Assembly: GCA_021779135.1 (NCBI GenBank)
Contig: JAJYBH010000001.1
Span: forward strand, 25,993-89,992
Source of the DNA: Deltaproteobacteria bacterium
GTDB taxonomy: Bacteria > Desulfobacterota > Desulfuromonadia > Geobacterales > Pseudopelobacteraceae
Reading direction: 5' to 3'
DNA length: 64,000 nucleotides
Shown: positions 39,213 to 49,178 of the stretch, piece after piece
Numbering within the stretch: position 1 is the first letter of the stretch
How the letters are laid out: each line of letters begins with the position of its first letter
Notes under the pieces: model-generated
Told to the model about the DNA's origin: nothing
Seen by the model: the letters and a program-made list of their open reading frames with translations, nothing else
The model's database searches: none
Program-made: the position numbers and the translations under genes

Positions 39213-41423
39213 TTAAAGATCCTTTTCGATCCGTTTCAGCATGATCGAATTCAGCACCACAGAGACCGATGAAAGGGCCATGGCCAGTCCGGCGTACTCC
39301 GGTTTGAGGTGTATTCCATATCTGGAGAACAGACCCGCGGCAATCGGGATGCCCAGGATATTGTAGAACAGCGCCCAGAAGAGGTTCTGTCTGACCTTTG
39401 CCAGGGTTGCCCGACCTATCCGTATGGCGCGGACCACATCCAGAAGGTCATCGCGTATCAGGACAATGTCGCCTGTTTCCTTGGCCACGTCCGTGCCGCC
39501 GCCGATGGCGATGCCCACCTCGGCCTGGGCCAGGGCCGGGGCATCGTTGATGCCGTCGCCCACCATGGCGACGGTCATACCGCCTCTCTGGTATTCCTTG
39601 ACGACCTCCTGTTTTCGGTCTGGCAGGACGTCGGCCTCGAAGTCGTCCACCCCTGTCTGCCGTGCCACGATTCCGGCTACATCGGCGTGGTCGCCGGTTA
39701 TCATGCAAGTGCGGATACCCATGCGTCTGAGCTCGTTGACCGCCATGGTGGAGTTGGGTTTGAGCGTGTCGCCAAAGGCGGCTACCCCAACCAGTGTCGA
39801 GCCGGCGGCCACATAGATCAGCGACTTGCCTTCCGCGGTCAGTAGCCCGGCCTTGTCGGCCAGGGGGGCTAGAACGATTCCCTCCTCTTCCATCAGCCGC
39901 TCATTGCCCACGGCCAACCGAAATCCTTCGAAGCTGCAGGTGATACCATAACCGCCTCGCTCTTCGAAATTCTGGCCTACTCCAGGCCGGATGCCGGCTT
40001 TTTCGGCGGCGGTAATGGCTGCCTGCGCCAGGGGATGGGTGGAGTGAGACTCGGCGGTGGCCAGGCATTCGAGAAGTTTGGTCGGATCGACACTGCGTGA
40101 CACGGGGAGCAGGTCGGTCAAGACCGGCGTACCAGTGGTCAGGGTTCCGGTTTTGTCCAACAGCACGACCTGTATGCGGGAGATGGTCTCCAGAGCTGAG
40201 CCCTTTTTGACCAGAATACCCCTTCCCAGGGCAATGCCGCTGCCCACCATGATAGCAGTGGGGGTGGCCAGACCCATGGCACAGGGACAGGCGATAACAA
40301 TTACGGCGATGGCATATCTGAACGCGCTGAGAAAATCTGCATGCAGTACTGCAAACCAGATCAGAAAGGTTGCCATCGCCAGGATGATGACCAGTGGAAC
40401 GAATCGGGAGGAAACCGCATCGGCAAAGCGCTGGATGGGCGCCTTGTCACTCTGCGCCTCGCGCACCATGCGGACAATCTGGGAAAGGAGGGTTGCCTCG
40501 CCTACCCGGGTTGCCCGCACGCGCAGGACGCCGTTTCTGTTGATCGTGGCTCCGGTCACGCCGTCCCCGGGGTTCTTGACGACCGGCATGGATTCTCCGG
40601 TGACCATGGCCTCATCCACCGCACCGCTACCTTCAATCAGCTCCCCATCCACCGGAATCGTTTCCCCCGGACGCACCATCACCTCGTCGCCGACCCTGAT
40701 GATGGAGGCGGGCACCTCCTTTTCACCAGCATCTGTAACCAGTCGGGCCTTGTCGGCCTGCAGGTGCAGGAGTTTTTTGAGGGCCTCGCCGGCTTTGCCG
40801 CGGGCGCGGGTTTCCAGGTACTTTCCGAGGCGGATGAAGGCGATCAGCATGGTCGACGTCTCGAAGAATACTTCGTGATGCGGGCCGAGCAGGCTAAAAT
40901 ATGCCAGCAAGGAATAAAAATAGGCCGCCGATGTTCCCAGTGCTACCAGCACATCCATGTTGGCGCTTCTGTTTTTGATTGAACTCCAGGCTCCGCGGTA
41001 GAAGGTCAGACCGGCGGAGAACTGTACCGCCGTTGCAAGAAGCAGGTTTAACTGCATGGCGGCACGGTTGCTGTGCATGCCCATGGTAAACATTATCGGC
41101 AGGGAGGCGCATAGTGCGAAGATCATCCAGTTGCGCTGGATGCGCAGGTCGTCGTCCGCGGCGGTGTCGGCCACTTGCAGTTCCACGGGTGTATAACCGG
41201 CAGCATGGACGAGTCCGAAAATATTGGAGGGTGTCAGGCACTGGGGATCGAAGCGGACGAAGCCGGTTTCAGTGGCCAGGTTGATGATGGCGGTGGTTAT
41301 GGCGGGCTGTTCCAACAGTTTCTTTTCAAGCGAGTTTACACAGGATGCGCAATGCAGGCCGCGGACACCGAAAGATATTTCACCGGGTGATTCGCTGGTA
41401 TGGAAAGGTTGTTCCGGACTCAA
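39213..41423 (-). CDS. copA: Copper-exporting P1B-type ATPase
   Basis: 736 aa from TTG 41423, which has AAAGGA eight or nine bases upstream; a GTG at 41471 gives 752 aa but overlaps the upstream gene. One N-terminal metal-binding domain (GLHCASC, Cys25/Cys28 in this numbering) and eight membrane helices, with the transport motif ACPCAMGLATPTAI. DKTGTLTTGT carries the phosphorylated Asp; MVGDGINDAPALAQAEVGIA is the hinge. Pumps Cu+ (or Ag+) out of the cytoplasm. No copper-responsive regulator is adjacent. Confidence 0.93.
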   Translation of the reverse strand: MSPEQPFHTSESPGEISFGVRGLHCASCVNSLEKKLLEQPAITTAIINLATETGFVRFDPQCLTPSNIFGLVHAAGYTPVELQVADTAADDDLRIQRNWMIFALCASLPIMFTMGMHSNRAAMQLNLLLATAVQFSAGLTFYRGAWSSIKNRSANMDVLVALGTSAAYFYSLLAYFSLLGPHHEVFFETSTMLIAFIRLGKYLETRARGKAGEALKKLLHLQADKARLVTDAGEKEVPASIIRVGDEVMVRPGETIPVDGELIEGSGAVDEAMVTGESMPVVKNPGDGVTGATINRNGVLRVRATRVGEATLLSQIVRMVREAQSDKAPIQRFADAVSSRFVPLVIILAMATFLIWFAVLHADFLSAFRYAIAVIVIACPCAMGLATPTAIMVGSGIALGRGILVKKGSALETISRIQVVLLDKTGTLTTGTPVLTDLLPVSRSVDPTKLLECLATAESHSTHPLAQAAITAAEKAGIRPGVGQNFEERGGYGITCSFEGFRLAVGNERLMEEEGIVLAPLADKAGLLTAEGKSLIYVAAGSTLVGVAAFGDTLKPNSTMAVNELRRMGIRTCMITGDHADVAGIVARQTGVDDFEADVLPDRKQEVVKEYQRGGMTVAMVGDGINDAPALAQAEVGIAIGGGTDVAKETGDIVLIRDDLLDVVRAIRIGRATLAKVRQNLFWALFYNILGIPIAAGLFSRYGIHLKPEYAGLAMALSSVSVVLNSIMLKRIEKDL

Positions 41424-41454
41424 TGTCGTTATTCCTTTAACGTGATGCGAGTTC

Positions 41455-42516
41455 TTAGCGTCTGAAATCACCCGCGAGGATGTGTCCCCAGGTGATCTTT
41501 GCAGCAGCGGCGATGGGCAGCGCCAGCAGAATGCCCCAGAAACCGAGTAGTTCCCCCAGAGCCATGACCATGATGATGGTCACCAGCGGGTTGAGGTTCA
41601 TTGATTTTTTGAAGACCAGCGGTTTAACAATGTATCCTTCCAAGAAGTAGATCACCAGGAAGGCGATGACGACCTTTAGCAGAATAGTCATCTCCTGATA
41701 CTTGAACCATGCAAAAAACAGGGCCGGCAAGATGGCGATGATCACACCGATGAAGGGCAGGATCGATGCCGCGCCGGCAAATATACCGCACAGGAACGGA
41801 TGGGGGATGCTCATGCTGTAAAGCGCCAGCGAAGCAAGTAGCGCCACGATGATCGAGACGATCACCTGGCCGCGCAGATACCCGCCGATGCTGCTGTTTA
41901 CTTCCCTCCCGATGCCGAGAACAATCGAGCGATTGTGCTCCGGTATCCAGGAGGCAAGCGTCGTTATAATAGTCTGTTTGTAGTACAGCATGAAGAAGAC
42001 CAATATGGGCGAAAGCACGACGTTGAAAAGGTTGAAGAACATACGCCCGGCAAAGGAGTAAGCCCAAGCGCCGGTTTTTTCTGCCGCTGTGTCGACATTG
42101 GCGGAGGTTTTGTCCAGCATCCACTGAATCTCTTCCGAACCGTAGCGATCGGGGATGCGGGCCTTCCATTCCATGGCCATCTGCTTGATCTTCTGGATAT
42201 ACTGGGGAAGGTCGCGGAGAAAGGAATCCCAGCTCATGGTGAGCTTGGGTACCATGAAGGTCAGGAAGAAAATGGTCAGGATACCAAGGACAATGTACAG
42301 CAATGCCAAGGCATAGGTGCGTTTTATTTTACGGGCTTCAATCTTCACCACCAGCGGGTCCAGCAGATAGGCGATGATCCAGGAAAGCAGAAAACATGAG
42401 ATGGTGTGTTGCAGGGCATAGCCCGCGGCAGCCAGCAGGCAGAGCAGCAGAATCCCGGCAATCAGCTTGCCGTAGTCATTGCGGTGGGAGTGGGCTTCAT
42501 GGTTCGTGTGCGGCAT
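41455..42516 (-). CDS. AI-2E family (PerM-like) membrane permease
   Basis: 353 aa from ATG 42516 (GAGGTTGGT upstream). His-rich start (HTNHEAHSHRND), about eight helices, and the family hallmarks in GAASILPFIGVIIAILPALF and the final GFWGILLALPIAAAAK. Members export small molecules such as autoinducer-2 or act as Na+/H+ antiporters; which applies here is unknown. Seven bases after the UPF0158 gene. Confidence 0.85.
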   Translation of the reverse strand: MPHTNHEAHSHRNDYGKLIAGILLLCLLAAAGYALQHTISCFLLSWIIAYLLDPLVVKIEARKIKRTYALALLYIVLGILTIFFLTFMVPKLTMSWDSFLRDLPQYIQKIKQMAMEWKARIPDRYGSEEIQWMLDKTSANVDTAAEKTGAWAYSFAGRMFFNLFNVVLSPILVFFMLYYKQTIITTLASWIPEHNRSIVLGIGREVNSSIGGYLRGQVIVSIIVALLASLALYSMSIPHPFLCGIFAGAASILPFIGVIIAILPALFFAWFKYQEMTILLKVVIAFLVIYFLEGYIVKPLVFKKSMNLNPLVTIIMVMALGELLGFWGILLALPIAAAAKITWGHILAGDFRR

Positions 42517-42523
42517 ACCAACC

Positions 42524-42979
42524 TCAGGCACGCGAAGAGAACATGCCATCCGTCTCGACGGTGAACAAGTTGTGCTCCTCAAGCCAGCTCTTTACCCGGT
42601 TTGTGACGAAGGCATCCTTCATCTCCAGCAACTCTTCATGCTCCTCTGGAAAGAAATCCAGAATCTCATTGATATTCCCGTAGGGCTTTCTTCCGGTTAG
42701 TGCACCGCTCAAGAGGGATTTCAGCTCGGTGTTTTTCACTGAATCGACGAATCCAGACATAATCTTCCGTTCATTACTGTAATCGAAACGGGGAATTTCC
42801 AGAAAACGTTCCTGGTTGGTCTCCACCTGTCGCCAGAAATCGTCGTCTTCCAGGGCGGAGGGGACAAAGAAAATTTCCCCGGTAAAGCGGTCCAGAAAAT
42901 ATATACGATCACCGGTACCGCTGGTAAAGGCATCCATCAGATCATTCCAAACTATTTCCACATTATGCACAATGCCCAT
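42524..42979 (-). CDS. UPF0158 family protein
   Basis: 151 aa from ATG 42979 (AGAGG upstream); the 84-codon open extension runs into the divergent gene and is not coding. Recognised by IYFLDRFTGEIFFVPS early and SWLEEHNL late. Soluble, function not established in the family. Transcribed with the permease downstream. Confidence 0.75.
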   Translation of the reverse strand: MGIVHNVEIVWNDLMDAFTSGTGDRIYFLDRFTGEIFFVPSALEDDDFWRQVETNQERFLEIPRFDYSNERKIMSGFVDSVKNTELKSLLSGALTGRKPYGNINEILDFFPEEHEELLEMKDAFVTNRVKSWLEEHNLFTVETDGMFSSRA

Positions 42980-43036
42980 GTCGGCATACCTCTCTTCTCT
43001 ATTGACATCCTTGGGGAGTGACAGCACAATCCCCGC

Positions 43037-43774
43037 ATGCGTACGATATTTCTTGCCGATGCCCACCTGGTGTCTCCAGACGAGCTGAATTACCGACTCT
43101 TGCTGCGATTTTTCCGCGAACTGGAGGGGAATACGGAGTCCCTTTTTATCATGGGTGACCTGTTCGACTTCTGGCTCGGTTTTCCCTCGAACCCCTTCCG
43201 TCAATTTGATGAAATGCTGGATGCACTTCAATCATTGGTGCGTAGCGGCTGCCGCATTGTTTATTTCGAGGGCAACCACGATTTCCATCTGGGGGCCATT
43301 TTCCGACAGAGGCTCGGGGCGGAGATACACACCGGTCCGGCGGTCATCACCGTGCAGGGGCAGCGGCTTTTTCTTTGCCATGGTGACCAGATCAACCACC
43401 AGGACCGGGGTTACCGCCTATTGCGTTTGCTCCTGCATAATCGCCTGGCTGCTGCCATAACCGACTTCATTCCACCATTGATTGCACTGCGCGTCAGGGA
43501 CTGGTTGCAAAGGGCCAGCCGTGCCGGTTATCACGCCAAACGCCAGCGCTGGAACTATCCCGACATTATCCGCGCATTTGCGCGCACCGTCCGGGGGCAG
43601 GGATGTAACGGGCTGGTTACCGGGCATTTTCATCTTGCTTTCTGTGAGAAGCTAGACGTTTCACCCTTTACTATCCTCTCCCTGGGGGACTGGATGGAGC
43701 AATTCACCTATGGTGAGATGGCCGAGGGGGCCTTGTACCTCCGAAAGTATGAAATGCCTCATGAACCCTTGTGA
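43037..43774 (+). CDS. lpxH: UDP-2,3-diacylglucosamine hydrolase, LpxH-like
   Basis: 245 aa metallophosphoesterase. Metal ligands: Asp8 and His10 (LADAH), Asp41 (MGDLFDFW), Asn80-His81 (EGNHDF), His115 (CHGDQ), and the late TGHFHLAF. Hydrolyses the pyrophosphate of UDP-diacylglucosamine to lipid X in lipid A synthesis, at the inner membrane. Divergent from the UPF0158 gene with 57 bases between. Confidence 0.88.
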   Translation: MRTIFLADAHLVSPDELNYRLLLRFFRELEGNTESLFIMGDLFDFWLGFPSNPFRQFDEMLDALQSLVRSGCRIVYFEGNHDFHLGAIFRQRLGAEIHTGPAVITVQGQRLFLCHGDQINHQDRGYRLLRLLLHNRLAAAITDFIPPLIALRVRDWLQRASRAGYHAKRQRWNYPDIIRAFARTVRGQGCNGLVTGHFHLAFCEKLDVSPFTILSLGDWMEQFTYGEMAEGALYLRKYEMPHEPL

Positions 43775-43805
43775 TCATCACATAGGTTATCTAGCCACCG
43801 GCCGG

Positions 43806-45188
43806 TCAATTACTGAAAAACTCCTCCAACGCCTGTTCTCCCACCTGAGCTGACTTGATCTTCCATTTGTCCTGATTGATGACCAGTACTACCAGAGCAA
43901 TGCGAGGATTGTGTGTCGGCGCGAAGGCGGCAAACCAGGAATAGTGTCCCCGCGGGTCACTGCCGGATATGGAGCCGGTCTTGGCAGCGATATCTACATC
44001 GATTCGAGCCCGCCCCCGACGGTCGTGAAAGGCGCGCCGGGATGTCCCGGTGGTGACGGTGCTGGATAGCATCCGGGTCAGTGACGCGGCCGTTGTTGGT
44101 GCTACCAGGGTGCGAATTTCACGGGGTACGAATATATCCTTGCTCGTACCCCGTTTGTCGGTAATCTTCTCGGTCAAGCCAGGGGCCATCATTCTGCCGC
44201 CATTGGCAATAGCCGCCATCATGACTGCCGCGTGCAGGGGTGAAATCTTTACGTCATGGTCAAGCCCCGCTCCCATCAACATCAGGCCATGATTGTCTTG
44301 CGGTTCGGAGGCCGTGCTCTCCTTGGCGGGTGTGCCGGGCAGCAAGGCCTGGTTGAATCCGAATCTGTTGACGCACTCCATCACCGATGCCTTGCCGGCG
44401 ATATCACACGCCAGTCGGCCATATACCGGGTTCATGGACTTGCCCATGGCATAGCTTACATCGGTGCGGTTGTTTCTCCCTCTTGGGCTGGCATCCCAGT
44501 AACGAGGGTTCTCCGAGGTGGCATTGCCGCGAAACTCGATTACCGTCTCAGGCGTGATTTTTCTGCTCTCGAGGGCGGCCGAAGCGGTGATGATTTTGAA
44601 GAGTGATGCCATCGGGTAGAGGTTGAAATAGGCGTTTTTTGACCATTCAGGATCAACGGAAGAGTGAGCCGTCATACCCAGGATGCGTCCCGTGGCCGGC
44701 TCTATTGCCACGAAGACCCCATAGGGTACCTGGTTCTTAGCCATAAAGTCGTGGACGCGCTTTTGCAGGTTACCGTGGATGGTAAAATGAAGGAGCTCGC
44801 CCTCCACTGTTCGGGCAGTCATCTGATCGGGTGGCCCGCTGGCATCTTCGAGCAGCGAGCTGGCTGTCACAAAACTGCTGGCAGGAGGTTTTCCGGGTAT
44901 CTCCCCCGGTTTGTTGGCCGGAACGGACCGCGCCACCCATGACCGAACCTCCCCGCCAATTGTGGAAAGTTTCTGGTAAACGTACAGGGAAAGCGGAATC
45001 AGCGCCAGTACGATGGCCACACAGACAAGGAGACGCTTGAGCTGCTCACGCTGTTTACCCGTCGGGAGGCAAAGTCGCGGAGAAAGGCGTTCACCGGAGC
45101 GCGGTATCTTCCTGTTGCTGCGGCCAAAGCTGAAAAAACTGAAACCGAGACTCCGTTTTTGTCTGGATAGGTGTTTAAGGTCCTGCAT
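43806..45188 (-). CDS. Penicillin-binding transpeptidase
   Basis: 460 aa. Basic N-terminal tail, one membrane segment at about 53-71, then a transpeptidase domain: Ser195-x-x-Lys198 in ASLFKIITASAAL, SMN in MGKSMNPVY, and KTGS in IAAKTGSISG. No glycosyltransferase or PBP-dimer domain. By resemblance it is a D,D-transpeptidase or carboxypeptidase that works in the periplasm on peptidoglycan. A promoter with TTGACA and TATAGT precedes it. Confidence 0.85.
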   Translation of the reverse strand: MQDLKHLSRQKRSLGFSFFSFGRSNRKIPRSGERLSPRLCLPTGKQREQLKRLLVCVAIVLALIPLSLYVYQKLSTIGGEVRSWVARSVPANKPGEIPGKPPASSFVTASSLLEDASGPPDQMTARTVEGELLHFTIHGNLQKRVHDFMAKNQVPYGVFVAIEPATGRILGMTAHSSVDPEWSKNAYFNLYPMASLFKIITASAALESRKITPETVIEFRGNATSENPRYWDASPRGRNNRTDVSYAMGKSMNPVYGRLACDIAGKASVMECVNRFGFNQALLPGTPAKESTASEPQDNHGLMLMGAGLDHDVKISPLHAAVMMAAIANGGRMMAPGLTEKITDKRGTSKDIFVPREIRTLVAPTTAASLTRMLSSTVTTGTSRRAFHDRRGRARIDVDIAAKTGSISGSDPRGHYSWFAAFAPTHNPRIALVVLVINQDKWKIKSAQVGEQALEEFFSN

Positions 45189-45216
45189 GGCATTCCAGGA
45201 TAGCTGAGATAGAGGG

Positions 45217-45246
45217 ACTATACAGGTAAGGCGGCTACCTTGTCAA
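45217..45246 (-). promoter_or_regulatory. Promoter of the transpeptidase gene
   Basis: On minus: TTGACA (45246-45241), 18 bases, TATAGT (45222-45217), 29 bases before the ATG. Confidence 0.65.
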
Positions 45247-45282
45247 TGGATGAGGGGGGTCCCAAGCCGCCATGGGTGGTTG

Positions 45283-46311
45283 TTAAAAGGTGTTTATGCG
45301 GTTGATGAAGGCCATCAGGAGCCCATAGTGATGGTGGTCGAAGAGAAACGAGATGCGCGGAAGCGCCGCAAGGTCTGGCTCGTCTTGTTCCTCGGGGAAC
45401 ATGCCGCAACAGTGGATGGAATCACCTTTGCCGATCATCTCGGAGAACTCGTCCTCCAGGGTGGCAATCTGTTCCGGGGAAAGCTGTTTGTTCAGGCGTA
45501 TGACAAGCCGATTTTCTATGAAGCGCAGTGAGTTGTAGACGCGGTAGAATAAATCTATCACCTTGATGGCCTCCTGCTCATCCTTGGTGATGGTGAACAG
45601 GGAAAAGTCCTCTCCCGAGATGAACCCTTTCACGAGCAGGCTCTCCTTGACGAAGTCGAAGAAACGCTCCCAGTAGCCTTCATCATCATCCACCAGTATC
45701 AGCGGCTTCGGTGAGGTCTTGCCGGTCTGGATCAGGGTAAAGACCTCCATGGCTTCGTCCAGGGTGCCGAACCCTCCCGGAAAAACCGCCATGGCGTCGG
45801 CCTCCTTGACAAAGGCCACCTTGCGGTTGAAGAAGTATTTGTAGGTTATCAACCGCGGGTTGCGGTACATGATCCGGTTGGGTTTCTGCTCGAAGGGCAG
45901 GCGTATGTTTACGGCAAATGAATTCTCGCTGCCGGCGCCTTCGTTGCCGGCCTGCATGATTCCGGGGCCGCCGCCGGTGATGATCATGTAGCCCTTGTCT
46001 GCCAGCATGCGGCTGAAGCGCATACATTTCAGGTACATCTCGTCCTGCGATCCGGTGCGGGCGGAGCCGAAGATAGTAACCTTCTTGCGGTCTCGATACG
46101 GTGCGAACACCTGGGTGGTATAACGCATCTCACGCAGGGTACGGTTAATCAGCTTCAGGTCGGCCAGGTAATCGACGTCCTGTCCGATTTTCAGCGCGGA
46201 CAGGAGCATCTCGCGGATGATCTGGGGCTGGTGGATGTCACCAGCGGTCTCGATGAGCTGACCTATAAGCTGGTCAATCGATTCGTTTGCACGGGAAAAA
46301 CTGAGTTTCAT
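45283..46311 (-). CDS. LOG family protein
   Basis: 342 aa from ATG 46311 (GAGGA six bases upstream). The Rossmann core has FGSARTGSQDEMYL, TGGGPGIMQAGNEGA and the signature PGGFGTLDEAMEV. LOG-type enzymes release cytokinin bases from nucleotide monophosphates; many bacterial members instead hydrolyse purine nucleotides such as AMP. N-terminal (about 75 aa) and C-terminal (about 90 aa) extensions make it longer than plant LOG. Confidence 0.85.
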   Translation of the reverse strand: MKLSFSRANESIDQLIGQLIETAGDIHQPQIIREMLLSALKIGQDVDYLADLKLINRTLREMRYTTQVFAPYRDRKKVTIFGSARTGSQDEMYLKCMRFSRMLADKGYMIITGGGPGIMQAGNEGAGSENSFAVNIRLPFEQKPNRIMYRNPRLITYKYFFNRKVAFVKEADAMAVFPGGFGTLDEAMEVFTLIQTGKTSPKPLILVDDDEGYWERFFDFVKESLLVKGFISGEDFSLFTITKDEQEAIKVIDLFYRVYNSLRFIENRLVIRLNKQLSPEQIATLEDEFSEMIGKGDSIHCCGMFPEEQDEPDLAALPRISFLFDHHHYGLLMAFINRINTF

Positions 46312-46440
46312 TACCATTCCTCATGGGTGCGACAGGATAATTCCGCTGCTGACGGTAGCACAGCTTGCGGGACAAAGTAAACATGCTCTCGACGGCTGCG
46401 CCGACAGCGTGGGTGTCTTGACCACGCCAGAAACAAGCGC

Positions 46441-46469
46441 TTGCATTCAATGGTAACGTATAGTACTAT
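46441..46469 (+). promoter_or_regulatory. Promoter of ppiD
   Basis: TTGCAT (46441-46446), 17 bases, TACTAT (46464-46469). A TATAGT overlapping at 46459-46464 is an alternative -10. Confidence 0.5.
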
Positions 46470-46474
46470 TCTGC

Positions 46475-46510
46475 CCTTCGCGCCGCATACAGCGGCGTTT
46501 TGCACGAAGG
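46475..46510 (+). promoter_or_regulatory. Hairpin in the ppiD leader
   Basis: Outer arms CCTTCG (46475-46480) and CGAAGG (46505-46510) enclose an inner hairpin CGCCGC (46481-46486) / GCGGCG (46492-46497) with four T after it. It would form at the 5' end of the message, just ahead of the ribosome site. Confidence 0.45.
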
Positions 46511-46536
46511 ACAAACATATCAAGGAGCTTTAGTCC

Positions 46537-48126
46537 ATGCTAGATATCATGCGCAAGAAAAAAAACTCGATTATCATCAAGTTCGTCTTCGTCATAATCG
46601 TGCTGTCGTTTATCGGCACCATGTTCCTGGTATGGGGCGAGGGCAGGAGCGGCATGGGTGGCGGCAGGAGTTACGCGGCCAAAGTTGACGGCAAAAAAAT
46701 CTCCCTGGATGAGTATCAGAGCTCCTATCAACGCCTGCGCAACGTGTACCAGCAGATCTACGGGCAGTCCCTCTCCGCCGAGATGGAAAAAATACTCGGA
46801 TTGAAAAAGCTGGCCCTGGATACCTTGATCGATAATCGTCTGATCTTGAAGGAAGCCAAGTCCATGGGCATCAAGGTGACCAAGGAAGATGTCGCTGCCG
46901 CCATTGCCGCGATGCCCACCTTCCAGAAGGACGGCGCCTTCAGCTTTGATCTCTACCAGCAGCTCCTCAAGAGCAATCGTATGACCGCCAGTGATTTTGA
47001 GGAGGGGCAAAGGGAAGAGCTGATCCTGAAAAAGGCTCGCCAGGTGATCAAGGATAAGGCAACCGTCAGTGACGAAGATGCCCTGGCCCAGTTCCGGAAA
47101 GAAAATGACAGGATTGAACTGGAGTACGCATCCTATGCGCCATCCGATGTGATCAACGAAGTCAAGCTGACCGATGCCGAATTGAACGAGTACCTCCAGA
47201 AGAACCAGGCCGAATTCAAGACCCCTGAGAAGGTGGCCCTTTCCTATGTCTTGCTGGACCCGGCTCTGCTGGCTGCCAAGTTGACGGTCACCGATGAAGA
47301 GATCCAGACCTACTATCAGAAAAACATAGACAAATACCAGGGCAAGGATGGCATTCAACCGCTTAAGGAGGTCAGGGAGCGGGTAAAGGATGATGCCCTC
47401 CGCCAGAAAGCGGCCAAGCAATCGTTTGAGCAGGCTGCCGACACCCTCTACAAGAACATCAAGTCCGGAGACCTGGGCCTGGTTGCCGGTCAGCTTGGCC
47501 TCAAAATTCAGGAAACCCCCCTGTTTACCGCCAACGCACCTGTCGCTGTCCTGGCCGGTGAGGCCGCTGTTCTCAAAAAGGCCTTCGAACTGAAACAGGG
47601 GGAACTGGGCGGGCCGGTGGAGACCCCCAAGGGCATCTACATCCTCAAGGTGAAGGAACGTAAGGACGCGGTTGTGCCACCTTTGGCGGAGATAAAGGGC
47701 GCTGTAGAGACCAGGGCCAAGGCAGCCAAGGCCGTGGAAGTTGCCAAGCAGAAAGCCGAAGCTGCCGCCAAGCAATTTGTAGCCAAGGCCAGCCTCAAGA
47801 CTCAGTCCACGGGCAGCTTCGGCTACTCGGCAAAGGGTGAAATACCGACTATCGGCAATGCCCCCGAACTGATGGAGGCGGCCTTCAAACTGACCCCCGC
47901 GGCGCCGGCGGTCGACACCCCCTTCAAGGTCGGCAACCGCTGGTATGCCGTTCGCCTCAAGCAACGTATTGAGGCGCCCAAGGCTGATTTTGAAAAGGTC
48001 AAGGCCGACCTGAAAAAGAAGTTGCTGCCCAAGAAACAGGAAGAGGCCCTGGACAAATGGATCAAGGATCTCAGGGCCAAGGCCAATATCGAGATTAATC
48101 AGGCGCTAGTCGCCGCCGATAAATAG
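46537..48126 (+). CDS. ppiD: PpiD/SurA-type periplasmic chaperone
   Basis: 529 aa. Short cytoplasmic basic start, one membrane helix (about 12-33), then a periplasmic SurA-N-like domain ([40 protein letters not shown]). A PPIC/parvulin-like region ([19 protein letters not shown]) and a second C-terminal helical part follow. Anchored in the inner membrane, such proteins help exported outer-membrane proteins fold. CAAGGAG precedes the ATG. purC follows after ten bases. Confidence 0.87.
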   Translation: MLDIMRKKKNSIIIKFVFVIIVLSFIGTMFLVWGEGRSGMGGGRSYAAKVDGKKISLDEYQSSYQRLRNVYQQIYGQSLSAEMEKILGLKKLALDTLIDNRLILKEAKSMGIKVTKEDVAAAIAAMPTFQKDGAFSFDLYQQLLKSNRMTASDFEEGQREELILKKARQVIKDKATVSDEDALAQFRKENDRIELEYASYAPSDVINEVKLTDAELNEYLQKNQAEFKTPEKVALSYVLLDPALLAAKLTVTDEEIQTYYQKNIDKYQGKDGIQPLKEVRERVKDDALRQKAAKQSFEQAADTLYKNIKSGDLGLVAGQLGLKIQETPLFTANAPVAVLAGEAAVLKKAFELKQGELGGPVETPKGIYILKVKERKDAVVPPLAEIKGAVETRAKAAKAVEVAKQKAEAAAKQFVAKASLKTQSTGSFGYSAKGEIPTIGNAPELMEAAFKLTPAAPAVDTPFKVGNRWYAVRLKQRIEAPKADFEKVKADLKKKLLPKKQEEALDKWIKDLRAKANIEINQALVAADK

Positions 48127-48136
48127 GAGGACGTCC

Positions 48137-49027
48137 ATGTCTCAACTCGTCATGCAAACTGATTTTCCCGGACTTAACCTGATCACCCGCGGCAAGGTCC
48201 GGGACATTTATGACCTGGGCGACACGCTGCTGCTGGTCACCTCCGACCGCATATCCGCCTTTGACGTCATCATGAACGAGCCGATTCCGGACAAAGGTTT
48301 CGTTCTGACTCAGATCTCGACCTTCTGGTTTCGCCAGATGGCCGATATTGTGCCCAATCACATTATCTCAACCGATGTGGCCGATTACCCTGCTGTCTGC
48401 CAGCCCTATGCAGACGTGCTGAGGGGCCGCTCGATGTGGGTAAAAAAAGCCAAACCACTGGCTGCGGAGTGTATCGTGCGTGGATACGTCTCCGGCTCGG
48501 GCTGGAAGGATTACAAGGCCACCGGCTCCATCTGCGGCATCAAGTTGCCGGCGGGGCTGAAAGAGTCCGAACGCCTTCCCGAACCGATCTTCACCCCCTC
48601 TACCAAGGCCGATTTGGGCACTCACGATGAGAATATTTCCTTCGATGAGATGGCCGAAGTCTGTGGTCGCGAGTTGGCCGAACAGGCCCGCGAATATACA
48701 CTCAGGATTTACAGCCGCGCCCGTGACCTGGCCGCCGAAAAAGGGATCATCATTGCTGATACCAAGTTCGAGTTCGGCGTGTTTGAAGGGAAGCTGATCA
48801 TCATCGATGAGTGCATGACCCCGGATTCCAGCCGTTTCTGGCCCCAGGACCAGTATCAGCCCGGCGGACCGCAGCCCAGCTTCGACAAACAGTTTCTGCG
48901 CGATTATCTGGAGACCCTTGATTGGGGCAAGAGCGCGCCGGCTCCGCCGCTGCCGTCAGAAATTGTCGAGAAGACCGCCGCAAAGTATCGCGAGGCACTG
49001 CTGCGCATTACCGGAATCAGCGTGTAG
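48137..49027 (+). CDS. purC: SAICAR synthase
   Basis: 296 aa. Joins CAIR and aspartate with ATP in purine synthesis. Seen: [45 protein letters not shown] and [13 protein letters not shown]. This longer form resembles yeast ADE1-type enzymes more than the 240-aa E. coli one. Ribosome site AGGAGG; ends at a clear terminator. Confidence 0.97.
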   Translation: MSQLVMQTDFPGLNLITRGKVRDIYDLGDTLLLVTSDRISAFDVIMNEPIPDKGFVLTQISTFWFRQMADIVPNHIISTDVADYPAVCQPYADVLRGRSMWVKKAKPLAAECIVRGYVSGSGWKDYKATGSICGIKLPAGLKESERLPEPIFTPSTKADLGTHDENISFDEMAEVCGRELAEQAREYTLRIYSRARDLAAEKGIIIADTKFEFGVFEGKLIIIDECMTPDSSRFWPQDQYQPGGPQPSFDKQFLRDYLETLDWGKSAPAPPLPSEIVEKTAAKYREALLRITGISV

Positions 49028-49053
49028 ACCCTTTCGGATACCTCTGCATCTCG

Positions 49054-49083
49054 AAGCGGGCCTCTCTGGGCCCGCTTTTTTTT
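49054..49083 (+). terminator. Intrinsic terminator after purC
   Basis: AAGCGGGCC (49054-49062) pairs with GGCCCGCTT (49069-49077), loop TCTCTG, then a run of eight T (49076-49083). Confidence 0.92.
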
Positions 49084-49102
49084 AAAAAAAAATAGCATCG
49101 TA

Positions 49103-49131
49103 TTGGAAATTGTCAATTATTGCGCTATAGT
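49103..49131 (+). promoter_or_regulatory. Promoter of the 59-aa gene
   Basis: TTGGAA (49103-49108), 17 bases, TATAGT (49126-49131), 47 bases before the start codon. With the terminators on both sides this makes a free-standing one-gene unit. Confidence 0.6.
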
Positions 49132-49178
49132 ATTCGTCATGCTGGATAACAAATCACGTACCATGGAGAGATGACGAC

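Noticed and set aside
46540-47964. 474-aa minus open frame opposite ppiD
   Set aside because: Antisense shadow; composition (Gly/Leu/Phe-rich) is typical of reverse reading of Lys/Ala-rich genes.
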